Shown here: piece after piece, positions 8,928-17,489 of the stretch
Layout: each line of letters begins with the position of its first letter
Position numbering within the stretch: position 1 is the first letter of the stretch
DNA from: Thermosyntropha lipolytica DSM 11003
GTDB lineage: Bacteria > Bacillota > Syntrophomonadia > Syntrophomonadales > Syntrophomonadaceae
Reading direction: 5' to 3'
Assembly (NCBI RefSeq): GCF_900129805.1
Contig: NZ_FQWY01000008.1
Coordinates: 17,263 to 81,262 of the forward strand
DNA length: 64,000 nt
Notes under the pieces: generated by a model
The model's input: the letters and a program-made list of their open reading frames with translations, nothing else
Databases searched by the model: none
What the model was told of the DNA's origin: nothing
Translations under genes and position numbers: made by a program

Positions 8928-9983
8928 CTATTCACCTTTTCCCCACTGCAGTTTTTCAATAGCTGACATTTCTCCGTAACGTTTGCCAATAGCTGCCTGG
9001 ACATTGGCAAAAGCTATATCGCTTATACTGGCCGGCATTTTTTCAATATAACCCGCCTCTTTCATAAACCGGGCAAAAGCCATTATGCCGTAAGGAGTAG
9101 AGCAATAATTAGTCCCTTCCCAGGTTATATATTCATAAACTTTTTCCGGACTCAGATTGTACTTGGGAGCCAGAATAGAAGCTGCTTCTTCTGGCTGGCT
9201 ATTTATAAAGGCTACTGCTTCATTAAAAGCAGCGATAAAAGCTGCATAAGCAGCCGGATTACCATCATGGAACTTTTCGGTGGCTACCCCGAAAATAAAT
9301 GTATATTCACCACCAAAAGCTTCTTCTCCGGTCAGCACTTTTTTCAGCCCCGGGTCAGCCAGTTCTTCAAAAAGATAGGGAGGAGAAGCAAAATGAGCTG
9401 CGATATCTTTTTTGGCTTTTAAGGCGGTTGCCGCATCAGGATGCGTAAGGGAAATCATGTTATTATCCAGAGCCCTGGCATCTCCCAGTTCCCTCTTGGC
9501 TGCCATGGAAAGCAGAATATGCTGAATGCTGGCTACGGCTGGAGTAGCGATTTTATCTTCCACACCAAAATCTTTAAGGCTTCTTATATTTTCCTTGTAA
9601 GTCATAAGAGCCAGAGGCTGGCTGCAAGAAGCAGTTGCTATCTTCCATTTTACCCCCTTATCCCATCCGATAAGAAACGGAGATATCCCCATAAACCCTA
9701 CATCTACCTGGCCAGCTACCATAGCCTCTCTGATTTCAGGACCAGTTCCCATCTGTTTCCACTCCACCTCTACCCCAGGCAGATATTTTTCCACAAGCTT
9801 TTTTTCTTCCATTATCTGCAGGGGAGCATAACCTAACCCATACTGGGTAGCAATTGTTATTTTGGAGGCTGTCCTGTCAGGTAAAACAGCATTTTCAGGA
9901 TTTTTTTGCTGACATCCAGCCAGCAAAGCAACGGTTAAAAAAATCATGAGGGTTAAAACAGCTAAAGCCTTTTTCTGGTGCAT
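8928..9983 (-). CDS. ABC transporter solute-binding lipoprotein, SsuA/TauA (NMT1) type
   Basis: Membrane-anchored substrate-binding protein of 351 residues. The N-terminus has a hydrophobic signal and lipobox LLAGC (Cys about residue 24). The body follows the type 2 periplasmic-binding fold of the NMT1/SsuA group: KITIATQYGLGYAPLQIM near the start and GQVDVGFMG in the first lobe. Relatives bind sulfonates, taurine, nitrate or pyrimidine precursors of thiamine; the ligand here is not predictable. It is cotranscribed with sugar-biosynthesis genes, which is unusual. Confidence 0.9.
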   Translation of the reverse strand: MHQKKALAVLTLMIFLTVALLAGCQQKNPENAVLPDRTASKITIATQYGLGYAPLQIMEEKKLVEKYLPGVEVEWKQMGTGPEIREAMVAGQVDVGFMGISPFLIGWDKGVKWKIATASCSQPLALMTYKENIRSLKDFGVEDKIATPAVASIQHILLSMAAKRELGDARALDNNMISLTHPDAATALKAKKDIAAHFASPPYLFEELADPGLKKVLTGEEAFGGEYTFIFGVATEKFHDGNPAAYAAFIAAFNEAVAFINSQPEEAASILAPKYNLSPEKVYEYITWEGTNYCSTPYGIMAFARFMKEAGYIEKMPASISDIAFANVQAAIGKRYGEMSAIEKLQWGKGE

Positions 9984-9995
9984 TTTTTCTCCTCC

Positions 9996-11258
9996 TCAAG
10001 CATAAGTTTTAAACCAGACTACCATGTTATTACCCTTGCTGTCCCAAACCTTAACTTCATCATAGGCTTTCTTTACCCTGGCCATTAATTCCTGCCTGTC
10101 CTTTCCTTCCACCAGCAAATATCCGATGCGGCAGGTGCTATCGGTAAGCGGCCTTATCTCCCTGCGGCTCGTATCATAAAAACCTGCATTTATCACCCCC
10201 GGCATATTTTTTACTCTTTCCAGGCTCGCCCAGGTTTTCACTTCTCCTGGCTGGCCTATTATAAATTTAACCATAGCATATCGGGAATTGGTTAAAAGAT
10301 TATACCTCTTCAGGCTCTCAACATCTATATGGTTGCCGACTGACTTTTCCAGAAACATATCTACTATATCTATACCGGAAACTAAAGGGATCAGTTCTTC
10401 TTCATGGCCGCCACCGATACGGCAGGCAATCTCTACTACCTTAACCCCGCTTTCCCCAATTATCATCTGTATGTACAAAGGTCCGCTTTTTATAGCAAAA
10501 GCCCTGATAATCCTTGCTACCAGCTGTTTAATCTCATCATAGTAGCTTAAAGTATATACGGAAGGGAAAACATGTCCATCCGGTATTCCCAGGTGGGGTT
10601 CTACATAGAGAAGCGGCCTGTCAGTTATCATAAGAATATAAGGTATGCCCTCTTCTACCCAGGCACTTACTGTTATTTCATCTCCAGCACAAAACTCCTC
10701 TACGATTATCTCTTCCTGACGGGTAAACTTAAAAGTTTCCTGCATATAAGATATCGCCTGTTCATCAAAGCGGTAAAGCTTGAATACTCCTCTTTGTCCC
10801 TGGCTGTCTAAGGGTTTTACGACTACCGGTAAATTAAAATCGTCCAGACGTTTTCTTATGGTATGCGGAGTTGCCAGTTCTTCCTTTTTTACAAGGATAT
10901 AACGGCTGGAAGGGATCCCGTTTTCTTCCATGGTTTTTTTCATGTATTTTTTATTGGTAGCCTTTAAAGCTGTATCTGCACTTATCAAAGCAGGCAAATT
11001 AAGGGTTTCAGCTACTTTAGCCGCAGTTAAAACCGGCTGGTCAGTCCCTATGGTAAAAACGGCATCTACCCTGTGTTTTAAAGCTACTTCGATATTGCCT
11101 TCGATGTCAAAAGTGCTTACCAGTTCGGCAAAATCGGCTAGTCTTTTGCCGGGAGCATGGGGCAGGTAATCAGACACCACTACCGTCCATCCTTTGGCCT
11201 TTGCCCTGCGTATAGCATTGAGCTGCATAAATCCGCCGCCTAAAATCAAAACCTTCAT
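9996..11258 (-). CDS. ATP-grasp ligase (carbamoyl-phosphate-synthase-like fold)
   Basis: A 420-residue ATP-grasp enzyme. The N-terminal pre-ATP-grasp domain begins KVLILGGGFMQLNAIRRAK; the ATP-binding part contains LPVVVKPLDSQGQRGVF (about residues 130-147) and IIVEEF (about 180); the metal-binding end is VVEIACRIGGG (about 275). Such enzymes join a carboxylate to an amine or thiol with ATP. It is wedged between a polyprenyl-phosphate glycosyltransferase and an importer in an amino-sugar operon, so attachment of an amino acid or other acid to the sugar amine is a reasonable inference, not shown by sequence. It could alternatively act on the imported compound. Confidence 0.85.
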   Translation of the reverse strand: MKVLILGGGFMQLNAIRRAKAKGWTVVVSDYLPHAPGKRLADFAELVSTFDIEGNIEVALKHRVDAVFTIGTDQPVLTAAKVAETLNLPALISADTALKATNKKYMKKTMEENGIPSSRYILVKKEELATPHTIRKRLDDFNLPVVVKPLDSQGQRGVFKLYRFDEQAISYMQETFKFTRQEEIIVEEFCAGDEITVSAWVEEGIPYILMITDRPLLYVEPHLGIPDGHVFPSVYTLSYYDEIKQLVARIIRAFAIKSGPLYIQMIIGESGVKVVEIACRIGGGHEEELIPLVSGIDIVDMFLEKSVGNHIDVESLKRYNLLTNSRYAMVKFIIGQPGEVKTWASLERVKNMPGVINAGFYDTSRREIRPLTDSTCRIGYLLVEGKDRQELMARVKKAYDEVKVWDSKGNNMVVWFKTYA

Positions 11259-11278
11259 GTTATCCCCCGCCTAAACCG

Positions 11279-12187
11279 TCATAGCTCCATTTTTTCTATA
11301 GAATAAGGAGGCCGGCCATCCATCTCCTTAAGCCAGCATTTAGCATATTTCCAACCGGTAAGGGAAGTCAAAAAACCTAAAAGTAGAATTCCTCCTATAA
11401 TAAACAGGCTTCCCCCCTGACAAATGCTCTTATCTCCCGGATAAAAATAAAACTTTAGCCCCCAGCATAAGGATAATAAAAGCAAACCTGCCCATAACCA
11501 GGTAATTACCTGCCAGGGAAGATGGGAATAGCTAAAAATAAGATCAAGAGCTAACCCTAAGGCTTTAGAAAAATTATAATTACTCCTTCCATATTTGCGC
11601 TTATCATGTTTTACCTCCAAACTTACTGCCCGGGATACATCCTGCAAAAGGAGGGCTGCCAGATAGATATTTCTTCTTCGGCAGGCAGCCAGTCGCCCCG
11701 CCGTTCTCTTATCCATAATGCGGAAACTGCTCATTTTTAAAGTCGCCGGTTTTTTATATATTAAACCCAGACTCTTATCTATAAGCCTGCTGCCCAGATT
11801 ACGATAAAAAGGATGTTTTCGCTCCCGGGGAACCCCGAATACGACTTCATAGCCTTCTTTAATCCTGGCATAAAGCCGGGGAATCTCTTCGGGAGGATGC
11901 TGCAGGTCATCATCTATAGTTATGACATAATCTCCCGTAGCATACCTCAGGCCACACAAGGTAGCACTATGCTGTCCGGCATTAAAAGCCAGTTTTATTA
12001 TTTTCACCCTTTTATCTTCTTCCCGCAGTCTTTGCATAACCTGGTAACTTTCATCCCGGCTCCGGTCATCAACCATAATTATTTCAAAATCCCACCCTCT
12101 TTCCTCCATGACCCCTTTTATTCGTTCATAGAGTTCGGGAAGGCTTCTGGCACTGTTGTATACAGGAACTACTACCGAAAAAAGCAT
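11279..12187 (-). CDS. Polyprenyl-phosphate glycosyltransferase, ArnC/DPM1-like (GT2)
   Basis: A 302-residue GT2 enzyme that should transfer a nucleotide-activated sugar to undecaprenyl phosphate at the cytoplasmic face. The nucleotide-binding core has VVVPVYNSARSLPELYE, the family-typical NAGQHSATLCGLRYATGDYV, and the metal-binding IDDDLQHPPEEIPRL; two membrane helices follow (about 225-245 and 255-275). The block from AGQHSA to PEEIPRL is very close to ArnC, which puts aminoarabinose precursors on undecaprenyl phosphate. It lies 15 bases after the aminotransferase gene. Confidence 0.9.
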   Translation of the reverse strand: MLFSVVVPVYNSARSLPELYERIKGVMEERGWDFEIIMVDDRSRDESYQVMQRLREEDKRVKIIKLAFNAGQHSATLCGLRYATGDYVITIDDDLQHPPEEIPRLYARIKEGYEVVFGVPRERKHPFYRNLGSRLIDKSLGLIYKKPATLKMSSFRIMDKRTAGRLAACRRRNIYLAALLLQDVSRAVSLEVKHDKRKYGRSNYNFSKALGLALDLIFSYSHLPWQVITWLWAGLLLLSLCWGLKFYFYPGDKSICQGGSLFIIGGILLLGFLTSLTGWKYAKCWLKEMDGRPPYSIEKMEL

Positions 12188-12202
12188 ACAACTCTCCCCT
12201 GT

Positions 12203-13348
12203 TTATTCCAGTTCATGCAAAACTTTTCTCAGGTTTTCTATGACATATTCCTGTTCCCCGGCAGTCATATCCGGATAAAGAGGAAGACGTAAAAGCCCAT
12301 CGGCTAATTTTTCGGTAAGCGGCAACTCACCCGGGCGATAACCTAATCTCTTACCCATGGGAGAAAGATGCAAAGGCACATAATGCGAAGCAGACTCGAT
12401 TCCTCTTTGCTTCAATTTTTCCTGTACATAATCCCTTGTGTTTTTATGGGCAAAAATAATATAGAAAATATGATAATTAGAAACCGCATAATCAGGCAGG
12501 TAAGGAAGCTTTAGGAGCCCCTTCTTTTCATATTCCCGCAAGCTGTTTAAATAATTATAATAAATCTTCTCTCTTTTTTCCGTAATCATATCCATATCTT
12601 GCAGCTGGGCATAAAGATAAGCGGCCAGTATATCCGAAGGAGTATAACTTGACCCGATTTCCATCCAGGTGTACCTGTCAATTTCTCCGCGCAAAAAACT
12701 GGACCTGTTAGTCCCCTTTTCCCATATGTATTCTGCCTTTTTTAGCATATCTTTCCCCAGGCCATTCAGCAAAAGAGCCCCGCCTTCACCACAGCTGTAA
12801 TTTTTAGTGCCGTGAAAACTGTAGCATCCTATATGGCCAATAGTCCCCAGATATCGTCCTTTATAGAGGGCATTGACTCCCTGAGCCGCATCCTCGATGA
12901 TAAAAAGGCCATATTCCCTGCTTATAGCCAGCAAACTATCCATATCACAGGCTACCCCGGCATAATGGACAGGGATTATCGCCCGGGTATGAGGGCTTAT
13001 TTTCTCCTTAACATCCTCCGGATCAATATTAAGAGTTCGCGGATCAATTTCCGCGAATACCGGTTTAGCCCCTCTTAGCATAACAGCATTGGCCGTAGAT
13101 ACAAAAGTAAAAGAAGGCATGATAACTTCATCCCCCGGCTTTAAAGAAAGGAGAAGAGAAGCCATCTCCAGAGCACTGGTAGCCGAAGTGGTGAGGAAAA
13201 CCTTCTCGGCTTTAAATCGGCTAGCCATAAAATCCTGCACTTTACCGGTATAATAACCATTGCCGGCTATGCTGTTTCTCTTCAGGCAGTCCTTTATACA
13301 GGCAAGTTCCCGCCCGGAAAAATAAAGCCGGTTAAAAGGTATATACAT
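12203..13348 (-). CDS. wecE: TDP-4-oxo-6-deoxy-D-glucose aminotransferase
   Basis: PLP enzyme of the DegT/DnrJ/EryC1/StrS fold. The similarity to WecE/RffA is strong along its length: GDEVIMPSFTFVSTANA, IPVHYAGVACDMD, EDAAQGV, and SFHGTKNYSCGEGGA with the PLP lysine. WecE converts TDP-4-keto-6-deoxyglucose to TDP-4-amino-4,6-dideoxygalactose (TDP-Fuc4N). The start MYIPFN (381 residues) agrees with homologues and has AAAGGA eight bases upstream; an ATG three codons earlier (13357) is possible. It follows rfbA with minimal spacing and precedes the GT2 gene. Sugar stereochemistry is inferred from family similarity. Confidence 0.9.
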   Translation of the reverse strand: MYIPFNRLYFSGRELACIKDCLKRNSIAGNGYYTGKVQDFMASRFKAEKVFLTTSATSALEMASLLLSLKPGDEVIMPSFTFVSTANAVMLRGAKPVFAEIDPRTLNIDPEDVKEKISPHTRAIIPVHYAGVACDMDSLLAISREYGLFIIEDAAQGVNALYKGRYLGTIGHIGCYSFHGTKNYSCGEGGALLLNGLGKDMLKKAEYIWEKGTNRSSFLRGEIDRYTWMEIGSSYTPSDILAAYLYAQLQDMDMITEKREKIYYNYLNSLREYEKKGLLKLPYLPDYAVSNYHIFYIIFAHKNTRDYVQEKLKQRGIESASHYVPLHLSPMGKRLGYRPGELPLTEKLADGLLRLPLYPDMTAGEQEYVIENLRKVLHELE

Positions 13349-13360
13349 AAACCTCATCCT

Positions 13361-14095
13361 TTAGCTGTTTATTATCTTATTTTCTATGCTAAGCATCATC
13401 TGATTGGCATAGGCCCAGGAAGTAAAAGTACCGGCATCAGCCCAGTCACCTTCCAGCAAATCATAGGCCAGCTGTCCCAGCTTTATATAGTAGTTATTGA
13501 CCGGTGTTATTTCATATTCGCCGGAAGGGGAAGGTCCCAAACAGCGGATAATATCAAAAACCTTTTCATCATACATATAGATACCAATAACGGCATAAGG
13601 GCTTTTAGCCTGCAGGGGTTTTTCCTCAATCTCCACAATTTTTAGCTCATCGAGAGCAGCTATGCCGTATCTTTCCGGATCTTCTACCTTACGCAAAAGT
13701 ACCCGGGCTCCTTCCTTCTGCTCCCTGAATTTATCAACATATTTTTTTATGCTGTGGGTAGCGATATTATCTCCCAGGATAACTACTATCTTCTCACCGC
13801 GGGCAAAATCTTCCGCCCGCAGGAGGGCATGGGCAATTCCCAGCGGTTCCTCCTGCACTTTAAAGGTAAAATCACAGCCAAAATCCTCTCCGCTGCCTAA
13901 AAGCCTCACCATTTCCCCCATATGTTCTTTTCCGGTAATCACCATAATATCATGAATGCCTGCCGACACCAGCTGTTTAACAGGATTAAAAATCATAGGC
14001 TCTTTGCCTACGGGTAAAAGATGCTTGTTGGTAACCTTGGTAAGCGGATACAAGCGGGTTCCTCTTCCCCCTGCCAGTATAACCCCTTTCATCAT
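13361..14095 (-). CDS. rfbA: Glucose-1-phosphate thymidylyltransferase (short form)
   Basis: Nucleotidyltransferase that makes TDP-glucose from glucose-1-phosphate and dTTP. The signature GVILAGGRGTRLYPLT is at the N-terminus and GEYEITPVNNYYI near residue 200. At 244 residues it lacks the C-terminal extension of the about 290-residue RmlA enzymes, like the short forms of some Gram-positives and archaea. Two adjacent ATGs are possible (14095 or 14092) behind GAGGTG. Neighbours rfbB and wecE define a TDP-sugar pathway; rfbC and rfbD are absent, so TDP-rhamnose is not the product here. Confidence 0.9.
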   Translation of the reverse strand: MMKGVILAGGRGTRLYPLTKVTNKHLLPVGKEPMIFNPVKQLVSAGIHDIMVITGKEHMGEMVRLLGSGEDFGCDFTFKVQEEPLGIAHALLRAEDFARGEKIVVILGDNIATHSIKKYVDKFREQKEGARVLLRKVEDPERYGIAALDELKIVEIEEKPLQAKSPYAVIGIYMYDEKVFDIIRCLGPSPSGEYEITPVNNYYIKLGQLAYDLLEGDWADAGTFTSWAYANQMMLSIENKIINS

Positions 14096-14117
14096 ATCAC
14101 CTCATAATCTACACAGT

Positions 14118-15134
14118 TTAAAGGCGCTGGCGGGCCTTCTTAACCCATTCCTCATGGGTCAGGTACCAGTTTACCGTAAACCTTATTCCCTCCTCAAAAC
14201 TGACCGCTGGCTGCCAGCCGGTAGCCTGCCTTATTTTTTCTGAACTTACAGCATATCTGAAATCATGTCCCTTACGGTCGGCAACCAGCTCAATTAAATC
14301 ATGGCTTATACAATTCTTTCGCCTATCCCCTGCCGGCAAAAGCTCTTTTACCATATCTATTACCAGCTTGACCAGCCTGAGGTTTTCTATCTCGCATCCG
14401 CTGCCTATATTATAAACCTCCCCTGTAACCCCCTTATGGATTACTTCCTCCAGAGCCCGGCAGTGGTCCTCGACAAAAATCCACTCCCTTATATTAGTAC
14501 CCTCACCATACACAGGTACCGGCATACCATCCAAAACCCGGGAAATAACAAGGGGTATCAGCTTTTCCGGCATCTGCAAAGGTCCGTAGTTATTGGTACA
14601 TCTGGTTATATTAAAAGGAAGGCCATAAGTTTGGTGATAAGCCTGCAGTATCAAATCAGCTGCCGCCTTGGATGACGCATAAGGGCTGCTAGGCCTTAAA
14701 GGAGAATCTTCGGTAAAAACCCCTTCTTTCCCCAGCGACCCGTAAACTTCATCGGTAGAAACCTGAACAAACTTTTTTACCGGATATTTAAGGCACATAT
14801 CAAGCAAAGCCTGCGTGCCTAAGACATTAGTCTCTACAAAAATACGGGGTGAAGATATGCTCCTGTCCACATGCGTCTCAGCAGCAAAATTTACCACTAC
14901 ATCCGGCCTATACCGTGCAAAAACTTTTTCCAATGTGATAAGGTCATTGATGTCAGCCTGAATAAAAACATAATTCCCATATTCTTTTACCCCGTCCAGA
15001 TTATGAATATTGCCTGCATAAGTAAGTTTATCTACATTTACCACCACAATATCCCTGTGGTATCTGGTCAAAAGGTAATGTATAAAATTAGAGCCGATAA
15101 AACCGGCTCCTCCTGTAACCAAATAAGTCTGCAA
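14118..15134 (-). CDS. rfbB: dTDP-glucose 4,6-dehydratase
   Basis: Short-chain dehydrogenase/reductase-fold enzyme converting TDP-glucose to TDP-4-keto-6-deoxyglucose. The NAD-binding motif TGGAGFIGSNFIHYLL is at residues 7-22, the catalytic Tyr/Lys in SPYASSKAAADLI (about 150-162), with STDEVYGSLG just before. Length (338) is standard. Initiation is at TTG with GGAGG eight bases upstream. It is the first gene of the nine-gene operon running to 5377 and lies just downstream of the hairpin at 15172-15200. Confidence 0.93.
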   Translation of the reverse strand: MQTYLVTGGAGFIGSNFIHYLLTRYHRDIVVVNVDKLTYAGNIHNLDGVKEYGNYVFIQADINDLITLEKVFARYRPDVVVNFAAETHVDRSISSPRIFVETNVLGTQALLDMCLKYPVKKFVQVSTDEVYGSLGKEGVFTEDSPLRPSSPYASSKAAADLILQAYHQTYGLPFNITRCTNNYGPLQMPEKLIPLVISRVLDGMPVPVYGEGTNIREWIFVEDHCRALEEVIHKGVTGEVYNIGSGCEIENLRLVKLVIDMVKELLPAGDRRKNCISHDLIELVADRKGHDFRYAVSSEKIRQATGWQPAVSFEEGIRFTVNWYLTHEEWVKKARQRL

Positions 15135-15164
15135 AACCTAACCTCCCACCGGCAGCAATGTTCC

Positions 15165-15200
15165 TAAAACTGATAAAGGGGAAATAAATTCCCCCTTATC
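15165..15200 (-). terminator. Intrinsic terminator after the rhodanese lipoprotein gene
   Basis: On the minus strand the stem GATAAGGGGGAA/TTCCCCTTTATC (15172-15200; one bulge, short AT loop) is followed by AGTTTTAGG. It lies 36 bases after the stop of the rhodanese gene and about 35 bases before rfbB. It most simply ends the rhodanese transcript; if the rfb operon starts upstream of it, it would sit in the rfbB leader. Confidence 0.72.
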
Positions 15201-15235
15201 ATATGGCATTAATTTTATTGTAACACAGACCCCAT

Positions 15236-16144
15236 TTACTTTTCTACAGGCAGCCCGGCCGGAGCCCAGCCCAGTTTAAATCCGCCTTTTACCGAATAGG
15301 CATCTATGCCTAATGTTTTGAGCACAGCTATCGCCTGGCCGGCTGTCTGACCGGTATAGCAATATACATATACCGGCTTATCCTGAGCAAATTCATCAAA
15401 ATGTTCGTTTATTTTTCTAAAAGGAATATTTACTGCCCCTTTAATATGTCCTTCGGCATAATCTTCGGGAGCCCGGATATCAACTATCATGATATCTTCA
15501 CTGGCATCTATCTTTTTCTGCAATTCTTCCGGATCTATTATGTTATTATTATCAGGCAGGTTAGCAAAATAATCTTTCAGAATCTGGGCAATTGCCGGAT
15601 CAGGTTTAGCCGGGGTTACATCCTGAGGAAGCTTATATTCAGCAGTATCTACCGGGAAGTCATTTTCTCCTACCCATCCTTTGTCAAAACCTAAATATAA
15701 TGACTTGGCATCATACCCGTACATATTCAGAATAGCTATAGCCTGTCCAGCTGTTTGACCGGTAACACAAGCAATAATTATTTCCTTATCAGCAGGCAGC
15801 TTATCTAAATACTCATGCATTTTTCTAAAGGGAATATTGACTGCCCCTTTGATATGTCCCTTGGCATAGACTTCCGGGGGACGAATATCGATTACCAGTA
15901 TATCCGTATCACCAGCATCAATCCTTTCTTTTAAAGCAGGCGATTTTATTATTCTATTATTTTCCGGCATTTGAGCAAAGTACTCATCAGCAATATCCCT
16001 GATATCAACCTGTTCTACCGCTTGTTTTTCTTCCGGAACGGGAGGAGCAGCTTCCTTTTTGGCCCCACAGCCTACCAGCAGGGAAGATAAGAGAACCATC
16101 ACCAGTAAAAGAGACAGCCATCTGGCCTTCATATTTTTCAGCAC
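15236..16144 (-). CDS. Lipoprotein with two rhodanese domains
   Basis: Predicted surface lipoprotein (302 residues) with signal and lipobox LLVGC (about residue 23) followed by two tandem rhodanese domains (about 60-175 and 190-300). Each has an active-site cysteine loop, ACVTGQTAGQA and YCYTGQTAGQA, and the shared stretch GHIKGAVNIPFRK, showing internal duplication. Rhodaneses move sulfane sulfur, so an extracytoplasmic sulfur-carrier role is likely. The GTG start at 16144 has GGAGAGG upstream; an earlier in-frame ATG at 16219 would put extra charged residues before the signal. The gene is divergent from a LysR regulator and close to a polysulfide/thiosulfate-type reductase cluster. Confidence 0.88.
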   Translation of the reverse strand: MLKNMKARWLSLLLVMVLLSSLLVGCGAKKEAAPPVPEEKQAVEQVDIRDIADEYFAQMPENNRIIKSPALKERIDAGDTDILVIDIRPPEVYAKGHIKGAVNIPFRKMHEYLDKLPADKEIIIACVTGQTAGQAIAILNMYGYDAKSLYLGFDKGWVGENDFPVDTAEYKLPQDVTPAKPDPAIAQILKDYFANLPDNNNIIDPEELQKKIDASEDIMIVDIRAPEDYAEGHIKGAVNIPFRKINEHFDEFAQDKPVYVYCYTGQTAGQAIAVLKTLGIDAYSVKGGFKLGWAPAGLPVEK

Positions 16145-16268
16145 CCCAAATCCTCTCCTTTCATCTTTCTCAGTAATTATAAACCGTACCTTTACAAATA
16201 TTTCTTTACTCCTTTTCACCCCCTGCTAAACTGGAATTTTCGAGCTACCTCCAACATCTGGTTGCTTT

Positions 16269-16377
16269 AATTATAACTGAAGGCATAGCAGGTAAATTAT
16301 TCAAAATATTTATAACCCTATAAGCAAATATAAAAAAGTTTCTTATAAACTATAAAAAACCGCACTTTTGCCTTCAG
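16269..16377 (-). promoter_or_regulatory. Divergent control region with a shared TGCCTTCAG motif
   Basis: Between the rhodanese gene and lysR (257 bases, AT-rich). On the minus strand a -10-like TATAAT (16270-16275) is directly preceded by TGCCTTCAG (16277-16285). On the plus strand the same nonamer occurs at 16369-16377 facing lysR. The two copies thus form a 9-bp inverted repeat 83 bases apart, each pointing toward its own gene. Binding by the adjacent LysR protein is inferred. Confidence 0.4.
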
Positions 16378-16476
16378 CCATAGAAAAAAATCTTTCCTTT
16401 CACTATAATAAAAACAGGATATAAAAATTTTTAATACCTTTGCAGATTAAAACAAATAGAGAAATGAGGGAAAAAA

Positions 16477-17400
16477 ATGTATTTAAACCCTTTATCCATC
16501 ATACCTATCGTGGCCGAGACTAAAAGTTTTTCCAAAGCCGCCAGGATCCTGCACCTGTCTCAACCGGCTATCAGCAGTAAAATCAAAGATATAGAAGACT
16601 ACTATGGTCTAAAAATCTTCCACCGCACTGCTCAGGGGGTCACCCTTACCGAAGCCGGTAAAATAATAAATGCTTATGCTGTGCGCTTTGCTGAACTGCA
16701 ACAGGCCATGGATGAAGAACTCAAACAGCTCTTACAAAACAACTCTATCCTGACTATCGGTGCCAGCTGTACAGTAGGCAACTATGCCATGCCTAGCTGT
16801 ATTAAGATTTTTAAAGACCGTTATCCTGATATAACAGTAAAGCTTGACATAAGCAATTCCCGGGGCATTCTGGAAAAACTGCACCGCAAAGAAATAGACG
16901 TGGCAGTAATCGAAGGCAGTACGGAAAATCCCGATCTGGCAGTTTACAAAATAACCGATACCCGATTAGTCTTTATTGTTTCTTTGGCTTCCCGAATAGT
17001 AAAGAAAAAAGAGATTTCCCTGACCGAGCTTTCTTCTAAACCTTTTGTCATCCGGGAAAAAGGAGCAGCTGTAAGGCAGATATTTGAAAAAGCACTTGCC
17101 GACCACGGATACAGCCTGGAACAATTCAATATCGTAACCGAAATGACCAGTATCCATGCGGTTAAAGCCGCCGTGCAGGACGATATTGGGATATCAATAG
17201 TGCCTGAAATTACAATAAAAAAAGAAATAAATAACCAGCTTCTAAAAACCGTAAAAGTAACCGGACTTGATCTTTATATGCCCATCCATCTTGCCTATTT
17301 AAAAAATGAAGAACTCTCTCTCCCCGCGCAAAGATTTGTTAACCTGTTATTACATCCGCAGAAAAGCATTTTTTGCTGGGAGAACAAGGTGTTTGATTAA
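16477..17400 (+). CDS. LysR-family transcriptional regulator
   Basis: A 307-residue LysR regulator: N-terminal winged helix-turn-helix (ETKSFSKAARILHLSQPAISSKIKDIE, about residues 13-39; quoted in part by its key residues SFSKAA and QPAISS) and a C-terminal substrate-binding co-inducer domain starting near residue 90. A GAGGG ribosome site precedes the ATG. It is transcribed away from the rhodanese lipoprotein and converges on the reductase cluster, so it probably controls sulfur genes; relatives include CysB/CysL-type regulators. Confidence 0.9.
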   Translation: MYLNPLSIIPIVAETKSFSKAARILHLSQPAISSKIKDIEDYYGLKIFHRTAQGVTLTEAGKIINAYAVRFAELQQAMDEELKQLLQNNSILTIGASCTVGNYAMPSCIKIFKDRYPDITVKLDISNSRGILEKLHRKEIDVAVIEGSTENPDLAVYKITDTRLVFIVSLASRIVKKKEISLTELSSKPFVIREKGAAVRQIFEKALADHGYSLEQFNIVTEMTSIHAVKAAVQDDIGISIVPEITIKKEINNQLLKTVKVTGLDLYMPIHLAYLKNEELSLPAQRFVNLLLHPQKSIFCWENKVFD

Positions 17401-17421
17401 CTTATACATAGATGAAATAAC

Positions 17422-17461
17422 ATATACGGGTACCGAAATGCTCTATGCGGTACCCGTATAT
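17422..17461. terminator. Perfect 14-bp inverted repeat between convergent genes
   Basis: ATATACGGGTACCG at 17422-17435 is exactly complementary to CGGTACCCGTATAT at 17448-17461, with a 12-base loop. It lies between the 3' ends of lysR (plus) and the NrfD gene (minus), the position of a bidirectional terminator, but has no T-run on either side. Confidence 0.55.
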
Positions 17462-17489
17462 ATATTAGTGGGAAAAGAGAAAGCAATGT

